From: Chloroflexota bacterium
Lineage (GTDB): Bacteria > Chloroflexota > Limnocylindria > P2-11E
Direction of reading: 5' to 3'
Assembly (NCBI GenBank): GCA_021787445.1
Contig: JAJYLV010000002.1
Span: forward strand, 37,930 to 101,929
Length of the DNA: 64,000 bases
How positions within the stretch are numbered: the first letter of the stretch is position 1; each line of letters begins with the position of its first letter. This document shows, in pieces, positions 38,209 to 47,019 of the stretch. The position numbers were made by a program, and so were the translations under genes. A model generated the notes under the pieces. That model did no database searches, had not been told where the DNA came from, and was given only the letters and a program-made list of their open reading frames with translations.

Positions 38209-39183
38209 ATGCCCGCCATCACCGTCGAGACGCCGCTCGCGCTGCCTTCCGTCCAGGTCGCCGAGGGATCGCCGGCGCGCTACCGGAAGGTCGAGCGCGT
38301 CATCGAGGCGGTCAAGACGTTCGAGGGGGAAGGCTTCCCCGTCCGACGCCCGTTCCCCGGCCTCGAGAGGGCCGTCGCCGACCCGTTCGTCCTCCTCGAC
38401 GAGATGGGGGAGGTGCAGTACGCGCCGGGTGAGGCCAAGGGCGCTCCCGACCACCCGCACCGCGGGTTCGAGACCGTCACGTACATGATCGACGGCGAGT
38501 TCGTGCACCGCGACTCGAACGGCGGCGGCGGGGTGATCGCGAACGGTGACACGCAGTGGATGACGGCGGGCGCGGGGATCGTGCACTCGGAGATGCCCCC
38601 CGAGAAGCTCATCCGCGCCGGTGGCCTCTTCCACGGGGTCCAGCTATGGGTGAACCTGCCCGCGGCGCGGAAGTGGGAGAAGCCCCGGTATCAGGACATC
38701 CGCGCGTCCGCCGTCGCCCTCCTCCGCTCGGCCGACGGCGGCGCGCTCGTGCGCGTCATCGCCGGCGACCTCGGCGGGCACGGCGGCCCCGGCGTCACGT
38801 ACACGCCGATCACGTACGCGCACGCGACGCTGCTCCCGGGCTCGCGTCTCGACGTGCCGTGGCGGCCTGACTTCAACGCTCTGGTCTACGCCCTCGGCGG
38901 ATCCGGCTCCGTCGGCGTCGAGTCGATGCCGCTTGGCTCGGGGCAGCTCGCGGTCCTCGGCCCGGGCGACGCGCTCCGGGTCGAGGGGAGCGCGGAGCAG
39001 GACAGCCGTACGCCGACGTTCGACGTGCTCCTCCTCGGTGGCCGTCCCATCGGCGAGCCGGTAGTGCAGTACGGCCCGTTCGTCATGAACACGCGCGAGG
39101 AGATCCTGCAGGCGCTGGCGGACTATCAGGCGGGCAAGATGGGCTACATCCCGGCGACGCACTTCGGAGCGGGTCCCCGCTAG
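38209..39183 (+). CDS. Pirin-family cupin protein
   Basis: ATG 38209 follows AGAGGGG at ideal distance and gives 324 residues; the track start at 38128 is upstream of homology. The N-terminal cupin contains the pirin metal site DHPHRGFETVTYMIDGEFVHRDS and the conserved TQWMTAGAGIVHSEMP. A C-terminal pirin_C domain follows (ALVYALGGSGSVGV). Pirins bind Fe and act as quercetin dioxygenases or redox-responsive cofactors. The protein is cytosolic. A palindrome overlaps its likely promoter. Confidence 0.92.
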   Translation: MPAITVETPLALPSVQVAEGSPARYRKVERVIEAVKTFEGEGFPVRRPFPGLERAVADPFVLLDEMGEVQYAPGEAKGAPDHPHRGFETVTYMIDGEFVHRDSNGGGGVIANGDTQWMTAGAGIVHSEMPPEKLIRAGGLFHGVQLWVNLPAARKWEKPRYQDIRASAVALLRSADGGALVRVIAGDLGGHGGPGVTYTPITYAHATLLPGSRLDVPWRPDFNALVYALGGSGSVGVESMPLGSGQLAVLGPGDALRVEGSAEQDSRTPTFDVLLLGGRPIGEPVVQYGPFVMNTREEILQALADYQAGKMGYIPATHFGAGPR

Positions 39184-39526
39184 CGCGCAACGGGGCCGGC
39201 GTCACACCCGTACTGACCAGCGCCGCGCCGTCCGCCCATGGCCCCTCGTCTCTCTAAAGAACTACCGGCGGACGGACCGCGGCCGGTGCCCCGGACGGCC
39301 GTGCAGAGTGAACGTTCTCACTCCCAAAACGGGTACCTCCTGATACACCTACGGCGCGCGCCGGGCTTTCCCGCTGGGAGACCGGCCGGAGAAGGGGGGA
39401 GGTGAAGCGGTCGGGGGGCGTGACCGGCAAGCGAGGCCCTCCCGTCCTGATGCCCGGGGGCCGGCCCGCGACGCTCCCCCACGGAACCGGAACAGCAGCA
39501 CAGCTGAGTTGATAGGGGGACGGAAG
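39184..39526. other. 343-base intergenic region before the tricarboxylate transporter genes
   Basis: No coding frame is convincing here. It contains an imperfect inverted repeat GAGTGA-ACGTTC-TCACTC at 39306-39323, which could be an operator, then a long purine-rich tract (GGCCGGAGAAGGGGGGAGG) and a GGGGGACGGAAG ribosome-binding site. I recognise no riboswitch. The length suggests a regulated 5' leader for the transporter operon. Confidence 0.4.
39306..39323 (+). promoter_or_regulatory. Inverted repeat GAGTGA-N6-TCACTC
   Basis: Six-base arms flank ACGTTC about 200 bases before the tctC-like gene. This is the form of a dimeric regulator site. No regulator gene is adjacent. Confidence 0.35.
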
Positions 39527-40588
39527 ATGCGTACGAGACTCGCGCCTCGAAGCACGAGGGGTGTGCTGGCGGCCGCGCTCGTTGCGGCGACTGTCCTTGC
39601 CGCGTGTGGAGCGCCATCGTCGAGCGCCTCGGCTCCGCTCAAAGGGAAGACCATCCATCTGACGATCGCCGGTGGGGTCGGCGGCACGTTCGACCTCGAA
39701 GGCCGCGCGCTGGCGCCCTACCTGGCAAAGCAGCTCGGAGCGACGATCGACGTCGTCAACCTCCCCGGCGGCGGTGGCCTCAAGGGCTGGAACGCCGTCG
39801 CGCACGACAAGCCGGATGGTCTGAACATCGGCATCGGCTACATCCAGGGCATGATCGCGAACGTCTGGGAGAAGGTCCCGGGCCAGAACTTCGACGCGAC
39901 GAAGCTGAGCTGGCTGGGCGGCTACGCCGGCAACCGCGGCCAGACCGCCAAGGTGCTGTTCGCGAACACGACGAAGCCGCCGTTCGACACCGCCGGCGAC
40001 CTCATCAAGACTCAGACGAAGGTGACCGAGCTGGGCGCCGTCGGGGACGTCTCCGGTCCGCTGTTCTTCAAGGTCTACAAGGTGCCCTACCGCGATCTGA
40101 CGTCGTACGCGGACGCGTCCGCCCAGAAGGTCGGCATGCTCCGCGGTGACGGCCAGCTCGACGTGAAGTTCTACCCCGGCTGGAGCTCGCTGGTCACCTC
40201 CGGCAAGCTCCATGTGCTGCTCGACTTCAGCATGCGCGACAGCTGGTCCGTGGACAGCAAGGTGCCGACGATCGGGGCCTTCATGAAGGCGCACCCCATC
40301 CCGGCCGAGGCGCAGACGGCGATGGAGGCGGACGCGGCCGCCCTGGACGCGGGAGCGGGCGTGTTCGCGCCCGCGGGCCTGCCCAAGGACGTGGCGGACG
40401 CGCTCTCGAGCGCGATCGCCGCCGCCTTCAAGGAGCAGGCATTCCAGGCGCAGGCGACCAAGAGCCACCTCTCGCCCTTCTATCTGGACTCCAGCGCGGA
40501 GCTCAAGGCGATCAACACGGCCCTCGACCCGAAGACGGTGACGATCATGCGGAAGTACGTTCCGCTCAGCAAGGGCGAGGCGTCGTGA
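39527..40588 (+). CDS. Tripartite tricarboxylate transporter substrate-binding lipoprotein (TctC-like)
   Basis: The 353-residue protein from ATG 39527 begins with a lipoprotein signal (GVLAAALVAATVLAACGA). The binding fold of the Bug/TctC family follows: KTIHLTIAGGVGGTFDLEGRALAPYL, IDVVNLPGGGGLKGWN, and FAPAGLPKDVADALSSAIAAA near the end. It captures a carboxylate outside the cell and delivers it to the TctAB permease encoded 40 bases downstream. The ligand is not predictable. Confidence 0.85.
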   Translation: MRTRLAPRSTRGVLAAALVAATVLAACGAPSSSASAPLKGKTIHLTIAGGVGGTFDLEGRALAPYLAKQLGATIDVVNLPGGGGLKGWNAVAHDKPDGLNIGIGYIQGMIANVWEKVPGQNFDATKLSWLGGYAGNRGQTAKVLFANTTKPPFDTAGDLIKTQTKVTELGAVGDVSGPLFFKVYKVPYRDLTSYADASAQKVGMLRGDGQLDVKFYPGWSSLVTSGKLHVLLDFSMRDSWSVDSKVPTIGAFMKAHPIPAEAQTAMEADAAALDAGAGVFAPAGLPKDVADALSSAIAAAFKEQAFQAQATKSHLSPFYLDSSAELKAINTALDPKTVTIMRKYVPLSKGEAS

Positions 40589-40628
40589 GCACCATTCTCG
40601 ACCGTTCCATCGCGTCCATCGCGCGTCC

Positions 40629-42722
40629 ATGACCGCGCTCTTGGGGGGACTGGTCGGGGGGCTGGCGGCGCTCGCCAGCCCCCCCGCCGTGGCCCTTCTC
40701 CTCCTCGGCAGCGTCGTCGGGATCGTGTTCGGGGTCGTCCCCGGACTCGGCGGGATCGTCCTGCTCGTGGTGCTGCTGCCGTTCATCTACAACATGTCGC
40801 CGCTCCTCGGCCTCACGCTGCTGCTCGGCGCGCACTCGGCCATCTACTACGCCGCCTCCACGACCGCCATCCTCCTCAACACTCCGGGCGCGGCGGAGTC
40901 CGCGGCCACCTGCATCGACGGCTACGCGATGACCCGCAAGGGACAGGCGGCGCGTGCCCTCGGCATCTCCGCCGCGGCGACCACCTTCGGCGGATGGTTC
41001 GGAGCGATCGTCCTCGTCGCCGCGATCCCGCTGATGCTGTTCTTCGTCACCCTCTTCCACCCGCCGGAGTACTTCTTCCTCGTGATCCTCGCGGTCGTGC
41101 TCATCGGCCAGCTGCAATCGGGCTCGGTCACGAAGGGCATCCTGTCCGGAGCCTTCGGGTTCATGATCTCCTTCGTCGGCGACGCGCCCAGCACGGGCAC
41201 GACCCGCTTCACCTTCGGAAATCTCTCGCTCTACGACGGCTTCTCCATCGCCGTGGTCGCCATCGGCCTCTTCGCCGTCAGTCAGATGTTCATCCTCTTC
41301 GGCAGCGAGCGGCACCTCTCGAGCGTCAAGGCCGGCACGGTCTCGTACCGGAACTGGGATCAAGTGCTCCAGGGCATCCAGGACGTCGCGGTGAACCGCT
41401 GGCTCGTCGTCCGCTCGGCCGCCATCGGCGTGCTCTGCGGCGTGATCCCGGGCATCGGGTCGACCGCCGCGAACTTCATCAGCTACGGGCAGGCCATCCG
41501 CACCTCGAAGCACCCGGAGCTTTTCGGCACCGGAACGCCCGAAGGCATCATCGCTCCCGAGGGCTCGTCGATCTCGAAGGAGGCGGGTGCTCTGATCCCC
41601 ACCGTGGCCCTGGGCGTGCCGAACGGCCCGGCCATGGCGGTGCTCCTCAGCGCCTTCGCGATCCTCGGGATCGAGCCGGGCCCCACGATGCTGACCACCC
41701 ACCTGACCTTGGTGTTCTCGCTGGTCTGGGTGCTGGCCATCTCGAGCCTGCTCGCGAGCGTCATGGGCTTGGCGCTCGCGCCCGTGCTGGCGAAGATCAG
41801 CACGATCCCGGGGCGCGTGCTCGTTCCATTCATCTTCGTCCTCACCATGATCGGCGCGTACGCGAGCACGACCGACATGGTCCAAGTGCTGGCGCTGGTC
41901 GCCTTCGGCGTGATCGGCCTGACGATGAAGCGCTACGGGTACTCGCTTCCCGCCGCCATCGTCGGCCTGGTGCTCGGCTCGACGGCCGAGAACAACGTGA
42001 TCTTGACGCAGCGGCTGTTCGGCTGGAGCTTCCTCGAGCGCCCGGTCACCGACATCCTCATCCTCGCCATCCTCGGCATCGTCATCAGCGGCGTGGTCAG
42101 CTCGCGCCGCGCGCGCCGCGGCACGTCCAGAACGGCCGAGAAGGACGAGAACGCGCCGATCGGGCGCGGCGAGCTCGTCGTGGACGTCATCTGGGTCGCG
42201 CTCGCCGCCGGTTATGTCGCGCTGGCGGTCGGCTATCCGCCGCCGTCGAACGTCGGGCCGACCCTCATCGGCGGCGCCGCGCTGGTCATCGCGGTCGTCC
42301 AGCTGATCGGCGGCTTCGTGCCGTCACTACGCCGCGTCACCCATGGCTCGGGCCGAATGATGTTCGCGCCGGTGCAGGTGCCGCTGGGCGAAGAGGCGCC
42401 GATCCAGGCCGCGATGGCGGAGGACATCCCGGCGCAGGTCCCGGCGGCCGCGGCCCGCACGCTCGGGGAGGCGAGCGATCAGCACGAGCAGTGGGTCGCG
42501 GTGGCCATCGCGCTCGCTCTGTACGCGGGCATCTATCTCTTCGGGTACTTCATCGCCCTGCCCGCGTTCATGCTGCTGTACTTCCTGTTCGTCCACCGCC
42601 AGGGCTGGGCGATGGCCGTCGTCTCGGCCGCGGCGATCGGCGCGCTCGCCTACGGCGTGGTCGCGCTCCTGCTCGGCGTCAACTTCCCGACGGGGCTCGT
42701 GCCGGCCCTGCTCGGCGCGTGA
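40629..42722 (+). CDS. TctA-TctB fusion permease of a tripartite tricarboxylate transporter
   Basis: The 697-residue membrane protein has a full TctA large permease in residues 1-500 (GIVFGVVPGLGGIVLLVVLLPF, ILLNTPGAAESAATCIDGYAM, VIPGIGSTAANFISYG, SKEAGALIPTVALGVPNGPAMA). A polar linker (RRARRGTSRTAEKDENAP) leads to a TctB-like small subunit of four helices (about 515-697). In most systems TctA and TctB are separate genes. With the upstream TctC-like protein it forms a complete secondary carboxylate importer driven by an ion gradient. Confidence 0.9.
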   Translation: MTALLGGLVGGLAALASPPAVALLLLGSVVGIVFGVVPGLGGIVLLVVLLPFIYNMSPLLGLTLLLGAHSAIYYAASTTAILLNTPGAAESAATCIDGYAMTRKGQAARALGISAAATTFGGWFGAIVLVAAIPLMLFFVTLFHPPEYFFLVILAVVLIGQLQSGSVTKGILSGAFGFMISFVGDAPSTGTTRFTFGNLSLYDGFSIAVVAIGLFAVSQMFILFGSERHLSSVKAGTVSYRNWDQVLQGIQDVAVNRWLVVRSAAIGVLCGVIPGIGSTAANFISYGQAIRTSKHPELFGTGTPEGIIAPEGSSISKEAGALIPTVALGVPNGPAMAVLLSAFAILGIEPGPTMLTTHLTLVFSLVWVLAISSLLASVMGLALAPVLAKISTIPGRVLVPFIFVLTMIGAYASTTDMVQVLALVAFGVIGLTMKRYGYSLPAAIVGLVLGSTAENNVILTQRLFGWSFLERPVTDILILAILGIVISGVVSSRRARRGTSRTAEKDENAPIGRGELVVDVIWVALAAGYVALAVGYPPPSNVGPTLIGGAALVIAVVQLIGGFVPSLRRVTHGSGRMMFAPVQVPLGEEAPIQAAMAEDIPAQVPAAAARTLGEASDQHEQWVAVAIALALYAGIYLFGYFIALPAFMLLYFLFVHRQGWAMAVVSAAAIGALAYGVVALLLGVNFPTGLVPALLGA

Positions 42723-42796
42723 AGGCGGCGCGGGGCTGTCGCTCGGCCGCCTTCGCGGAGATATCCGCGACGCCCTCGTCGTCGGACTGGGGCGTC

Positions 42797-43213
42797 CTAC
42801 AGCTTCGGGACGATCCCGAGCTGCTGCATCTGGCCGAGCGTGTCGTACGAGGCGTAGATCTCGACGATCTTCCCGTTCCGCACACGGAAGGTGTCCAGGC
42901 CGCGCACCTTGAAGGCCTCACCGTTCGGCAGCAGGCCCATGAGCGTGCTTTGGAAGGTGCCGCTCATCGTGTAGCGCGTGCAGACGACCTCGCCCTCGCG
43001 GACCTCCTCCTCGATGTCGAAGTGGAGGTCCGGGAACGCTTCGCGGGTCTGCTGCGCGAAGTGCTGGAACTCCCGACGCCCGTTGAGCGTCGTCCCGATC
43101 GCGGTGTGGAACACGACGTCATGGTCGAGGATCTCGTCCGCGGCGCCCAGGTCGCCGCGGACCATGACGTCCTCGAAGCAGCGTCGAACGATGGCCTTCG
43201 TGTCGTCGTTCAC
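42797..43213 (-). CDS. SnoaL-like/ester cyclase family protein (NTF2 fold)
   Basis: The 138-residue protein from GTG 43213 has the SnoaL-type pattern: IVRRCFEDVMVRGDLGAADEILDHDVVFH, FPDLHFDIEEEVREGEVVCTRYTMSGT, and GLDTFRVRNGKIVEIYASYDTLG. The fold is a cone-shaped alpha+beta barrel used by polyketide cyclases, isomerases and small hydrolases; the substrate is unknown. A TACAGT element lies eight bases before the start on the minus strand. Monocistronic, and divergent from the DUF1801 gene. Confidence 0.85.
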   Translation of the reverse strand: MNDDTKAIVRRCFEDVMVRGDLGAADEILDHDVVFHTAIGTTLNGRREFQHFAQQTREAFPDLHFDIEEEVREGEVVCTRYTMSGTFQSTLMGLLPNGEAFKVRGLDTFRVRNGKIVEIYASYDTLGQMQQLGIVPKL

Positions 43214-43271
43214 CGCGGGGCACTGTAGCGGCGCTCTCCGATCGGTGCAGACGCGCCCTGACCTAGACGCC

Positions 43272-43661
43272 GTGACCGCGGCACGTGGCCGTGCTCGCTC
43301 CCCCGCGGCGGAGACCGTCGACGAGTACCTCAGGAGCGTCGATCCCGCGTTCCGGCAGCTGCTCCAGCGGGTCCGCAGGACGGTCCGCTCGGCCGCGCCG
43401 AAGGTGACCGAGAGCATCAGCTACGGGATCCCCACCTTCAGGCAGGATGGCAAGAGGCTCATCTATCTCAGTGCGGCGAGCCGACACTGCGCGGTCCATA
43501 TGATCGGCGCGGCACATCTCGCGGAGGCGAAGCGCCGTGGCTTCGCTGTCGGCCGCGGATCGATCCGGTTCACGCCGGATAGACCGCTTCCCGAAGACCT
43601 GCTCAAGCGGATCGTGATGGCGCGCCTCGCCGAGATCGCGGCCGGCGCGCGGCGGTACTAG
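43272..43661 (+). CDS. DUF1801 (YdhG-like) domain protein
   Basis: GTG 43272 gives 129 residues with the DUF1801 pattern: TVDEYLRSVDPAFRQLLQRVRRTVRSAAP, ESISYGIPTFRQDGKRLIYLSAASRHCAVHMI, and GSIRFTPDRPLPEDLLKRIVMARLAEI. These small cytosolic proteins have an unknown, possibly iron- or ligand-binding, function. The start is supported by the family N-terminus; no ribosome-binding site is evident. Confidence 0.85.
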   Translation: MTAARGRARSPAAETVDEYLRSVDPAFRQLLQRVRRTVRSAAPKVTESISYGIPTFRQDGKRLIYLSAASRHCAVHMIGAAHLAEAKRRGFAVGRGSIRFTPDRPLPEDLLKRIVMARLAEIAAGARRY

Positions 43662-43677
43662 CCGCGCGCTCCCTCGC

Positions 43678-43806
43678 TCACGGTCGCGGAGCGAGCTCCG
43701 CTGCCACCGGGATGACCGCGCGGCCCATGATCTCGATCGGCGTGATCCGATCGACCCCGGCGACCCACCCGAAGACGGTCTCGATCCCCCGCTGCCAGCG
43801 ATGAGG
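43678..43806 (-). pseudogene. Possible C-terminal gene remnant
   Basis: A minus-strand frame ending at TGA 43678 reads HRWQRGIETVFGWVAGVDRI and then PIEIMGRAVIPVAAELAP, which looks like the conserved tail of a protein, vaguely like luciferase-type monooxygenases. It has no start or upstream body: the isoprenylcysteine methyltransferase-like gene ends just before it. It may be a deletion relic. The family assignment is weak. Confidence 0.3.
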
Positions 43807-43822
43807 GTCGATGGACGTTCGT

Positions 43823-44395
43823 TCACGTTCTCGGTCGCTTCATGAAAGGGATGAGCATCGGGACCTCACGGCAGTACCGTACGTATGGGTCGCCGAAGAT
43901 CGCTCGCAGCTCGGTCTCCTCGAACGGGATCTGCACTAGCACGAACCAGAGCACGACGCACCCGACCCCGAACAGCGAGGACGTGCTGTTCGTGACGAGC
44001 GCGCATCCCAGGAAGATGAGCGTGGCCGCCAGATAGAGCGGATGCCGGACATACTTCTGGGGCCCGTTCACGATCAGCGGCTCGGTCCGCCCTTCGAGGC
44101 TCGCGATCTGAGCACGGCTGAGCATCTTCACGAACGTGACGTACGTCGACACGATCATCGTGGCCGGGCTGCGGTATCGGAATAGCCACAGGCCGAGCGC
44201 CGCTCCCGCGGCGAGCGCGATCCACCCGAGCAGCCTCACGGCCGGCGGCAGAGCGAGGGTCGTCGGTGCGCCAAGGAGGCGCGCGGCCACAGAGCCGAGC
44301 CAGAAGAGGACGGAGACAAGGGCGACGATGACCCCGCCGGCGACCAGCGCTGCCTTCGCGACCGATCGCGTACCGACGCGCTCCTGCTTCGCCAC
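43823..44395 (-). CDS. Isoprenylcysteine methyltransferase-family membrane protein
   Basis: The 190-residue protein from GTG 44395 has an AGGGAGGCAGG site upstream. It has five hydrophobic helices and the family signature GPQKYVRHPLYLAATLIFLG, then EETELRAIFGDPYVRYCREVPMLIPF. Bacterial members of the ICMT/PEMT group methylate lipids, isoprenoid thiols or related amphipathic substrates in the membrane using SAM. A TAAGAT element lies about 30 bases upstream. The substrate is unknown. Confidence 0.85.
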   Translation of the reverse strand: MAKQERVGTRSVAKAALVAGGVIVALVSVLFWLGSVAARLLGAPTTLALPPAVRLLGWIALAAGAALGLWLFRYRSPATMIVSTYVTFVKMLSRAQIASLEGRTEPLIVNGPQKYVRHPLYLAATLIFLGCALVTNSTSSLFGVGCVVLWFVLVQIPFEETELRAIFGDPYVRYCREVPMLIPFMKRPRT

Positions 44396-44606
44396 CGTCC
44401 TGCCTCCCTGACCGTTCCGGACGCTGGATCTTACGCGTTACCGCCAGCCGTCAGATCTTGGTCAGCCTCAGATCGAAGCCGAGGAGCTCTCCTCCTTCGG
44501 TGGCGGCCGCGTGCGCTACGCCCGCGACGTCCCGCCGCTCACACCCTTCGGCAAGGGGCCGAGGAGACCGAGGGGTGACGCCCGGCGGTCGACCGACCGC
44601 GGGAGA

Positions 44607-46079
44607 TCAGCTGATGGTCCGGAGCGCCGGCCACATCACGGGCCACGGAGCACGGAGGCCCGTACAGACGGACACGTTCTTCCCCTGCTCGCCGTTCCGG
44701 ATGCCGAGGCCGTTATCGATCGTCGCGACCTCGCGACAGCCGACGAAGTACGGACTCCAGTCGACCGGGCGCCAGTCGCCGACGTGAACGACCAGCGTGC
44801 GGTCGGCGGACGGCGGCCCCCAGTACCAGAAGGAGTTGTGGCCCGAGTACACCGGCGGCAGCTCCGTGCCGAGCAGGATCAGCGCGCTCGCCTCGCTGTA
44901 GCTGTTCGTGAGGATCACGGCATGCGCGAGCTCGGCCGGGGGAAGCGATCCGACCACTCCATCGACCGTGGCGACGAGCTGTGGCCAGCCGATCTCGTTG
45001 GCCGTGTCGGGCACCGCCGATGGGAGCGACGTCTTCGCGTACGTTGCCAGGGGCAAGATCGGCAGGGTCAGGTACGCGATGAGCGCGCCGGACATCAGCG
45101 CCGCCGCGGCGAAGGCGCTCGCCTTCAGGCGGAGGTGGCCGCGGGCCGACCAGCGGTCGACGAGCAGCGCTCCCGCAGCCATGAACACGGGCGCGCTGCC
45201 GATGGCGTAGTAGGCCTTCCCGCCGCTGACGAGGACGAGACCGAGCGCGGCGAGGCCCGCGACCCCGATCGCGCGCCACGGCCTCGCTTCCGCAGCGAGC
45301 AGGATCCAGATCAGTCCAGCGACGCTGACCGGGAAGAGGAGCGGTCCACTGAAGAGCCAAAGCAACGGGACGACCTGCGCGCGGTCCGTTCCCGCGTACG
45401 AGGCGATCGCGTGCGCCATCGCGAGCTGAGGCCAGCCATTCGTCGCCTGCCAGACGAGGTTCGGTGCCCAGATCAGAAGCGCGATCCCCATCGCCGACCA
45501 CGGCCAGGGCGAGCGGACCACATCCCATCGCCGAGCGAGCACGAGCCCGATGGCGAGCCCGGCACCGAGGAAGAGGAGCGTGTCCTTGTTCTCGAGCCCG
45601 ATGCCGGCGGTGACGCCCACCGCCGACCACAGACGTCGATCTCCGCCGGCGAGGATCGTGACCAGCAGCCAGAGGATGAGCGCCCAGGCGAGGAGATCGA
45701 GGTCGGTCGTCGTGTCGAGGTGACCGGCGCCGAGATATCCCGAGACGCCGGCGGTGACCGCGGCGAGGACCTGCGCCCGCCGCGAGCCGCCGAGGGCCGC
45801 CGCGATGAGCGCGACCAGGACCACGACGAGCGCCATCTCGAGCGCCGGCAGGATGCGCACCGCCGTCGGCGAGACGCCGAGCAGCGCTACCGACGCCGCG
45901 GAGAGCAGCGGGGTCAGCGGCGGCTGGTCGACGTAACCGAATGCCGGGTGTCGACCCGCGACGACGTAGTACATCTCGTCTCCGTGGAATCCGTACGCGC
46001 CGGAGACCGCGAGCAGTCCGGCGAACATGAGGCCGGCGATCGCGATCACCGCCCCCGGGATGCCGCTTCGTGCGCTCAC
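44607..46079 (-). CDS. GT39/ArnT-like membrane glycosyltransferase
   Basis: The 490-residue protein from GTG 46079 starts with a membrane helix (AVIAIAGLMFAGLLAVSGAYG). The acidic loop FHGDEMYYVVAGRHPAFGYVDQPPLTPLL follows, the hallmark of GT-C transferases using polyprenyl-phosphate sugars. About ten more helices and a periplasmic C-terminal domain follow. It should add a sugar to protein or lipid on the outer face of the membrane. The upstream track extension to 46703 runs through the neighbouring divergent gene and is rejected. A TACCGT element lies ten bases before the start. Confidence 0.87.
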   Translation of the reverse strand: MSARSGIPGAVIAIAGLMFAGLLAVSGAYGFHGDEMYYVVAGRHPAFGYVDQPPLTPLLSAASVALLGVSPTAVRILPALEMALVVVLVALIAAALGGSRRAQVLAAVTAGVSGYLGAGHLDTTTDLDLLAWALILWLLVTILAGGDRRLWSAVGVTAGIGLENKDTLLFLGAGLAIGLVLARRWDVVRSPWPWSAMGIALLIWAPNLVWQATNGWPQLAMAHAIASYAGTDRAQVVPLLWLFSGPLLFPVSVAGLIWILLAAEARPWRAIGVAGLAALGLVLVSGGKAYYAIGSAPVFMAAGALLVDRWSARGHLRLKASAFAAAALMSGALIAYLTLPILPLATYAKTSLPSAVPDTANEIGWPQLVATVDGVVGSLPPAELAHAVILTNSYSEASALILLGTELPPVYSGHNSFWYWGPPSADRTLVVHVGDWRPVDWSPYFVGCREVATIDNGLGIRNGEQGKNVSVCTGLRAPWPVMWPALRTIS

Positions 46080-46223
46080 ATCGACCCGGACGGTACTGCG
46101 ACTGAGCGTCGCGGCGTTTGGATACCCTGAGTGGCGCCCGAGGAGTCTTCGCTTCGACGCTCCGGCGGCTCGGAACGAAGGCGCTTCAGGCAGCGTTAGT
46201 GTGAGGATCGGAGGGGATCGGCG

Positions 46224-46718
46224 GTGGGTCCGCATCGGACGTTCGGCATCCTTCCCGTGGGATGGTTCTACCGGGAGCGGAGGGCCACGAGCCTGGGGAG
46301 AGGTCTGTCTCGCTTCTGGGCCGCATGGGCATCGCTCGGCCTGCCGCCGTATCGGCAGGTGCAGCTCGAAGTGAAGGGGAGAAGGACGGGTCGCCCGCAC
46401 CGCCTCGCGCTCGTCGTCGCGAGATACCAGGGACAGGAGCATCTGGTGTCGATGCTCGGCGAGGGCGAATGGGTCAAGAACGTGCGTGCCGCCGGATGTG
46501 AGGCGTTCATCGTCAGCGGCCGGCGGCGCAAGGTGAGCCTCCAGGAGGTGCCCGTCGCCGAGCGGGCGCCGGTCATCCAGGAATTCCTCCGCCGCGCGCC
46601 GGGGGGGCGGCCGCACCTCGGTCTGGGCGCGAACGCGACGCTCGCGGAGTGCGAAGGTGTCGCCTCGACCACTCCCGTGTTCCGCGTGGTCAGAGAAATA
46701 CACTCGCGGCGTGAGTGA
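46224..46718 (+). CDS. Deazaflavin-dependent nitroreductase-family protein (DDN/DUF385)
   Basis: The 164-residue protein from GTG 46224 has a GGAGGGG site upstream. It has the split-barrel pattern of the F420/FMN-binding DDN family: YRQVQLEVKGRRTGRPHRLALVVARYQGQEHLVSMLGEGEWVKNVRAAG. The GRRTG loop contacts the cofactor phosphate in relatives. It may reduce quinones or lipids near the membrane. Its stop overlaps the gatC start by eight bases, although gatC also has its own -10-like element. Confidence 0.82.
   Translation: MGPHRTFGILPVGWFYRERRATSLGRGLSRFWAAWASLGLPPYRQVQLEVKGRRTGRPHRLALVVARYQGQEHLVSMLGEGEWVKNVRAAGCEAFIVSGRRRKVSLQEVPVAERAPVIQEFLRRAPGGRPHLGLGANATLAECEGVASTTPVFRVVREIHSRRE
46699..46704 (+). 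promoter_or_regulatory. Putative leaderless -10 element (TACACT) of gatC
   Basis: TACACT lies six bases before the gatC GTG, within the last codons of the upstream gene. It matches the sequence and spacing of other such elements here. Confidence 0.4.
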
Positions 46719-47019
46719 GATCGATCGTGGGGTCGTCCGCTACGTCGCGGATCTCGCGCGGATCGCGCTGACCGACGAGGAGGTCGACCGCTTCACCGCG
46801 CAGCTGAGCGTCGTCCTCGACGCGGTCGGGAAGCTGCGCGAGGTCGACACCGAGCGCGTCCCGCCGACCGCGTCGGTCCTCCCGCTGCAGAACGTCCTTC
46901 GCGAGGACGAGGTCCGCGAGGGCCTGACCGTCGAGCAGGCGATGCGCAACGCTCCCTCGCGCGACGGCGACCTCTTCCGGGTGCAGACCGTCATCGAGGA
47001 GCGGCCGCCGAGTGGCTGA
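46711..47019 (+). CDS. gatC: Aspartyl/glutamyl-tRNA amidotransferase subunit C
   Basis: The 102-residue protein starts VSEIDRGVVRYVADLARIALTDEEVDRFTAQL and includes TERVPPTASVLPLQNVLREDEV, the GatC signature. It clamps GatA and GatB, which convert mischarged Glu-tRNA(Gln) and Asp-tRNA(Asn). Its last eight bases overlap gatA, so the two are co-translated. Confidence 0.95.
   Translation: MSEIDRGVVRYVADLARIALTDEEVDRFTAQLSVVLDAVGKLREVDTERVPPTASVLPLQNVLREDEVREGLTVEQAMRNAPSRDGDLFRVQTVIEERPPSG

Noticed and set aside
44396-44606. Gene in the gap before the GT39 gene
   Set aside because: A minus-strand frame ending at 44451 (ATEGGELLGFDLRLTKI) looks protein-like, but it has no start or recognisable family; too weak to list as a gene.
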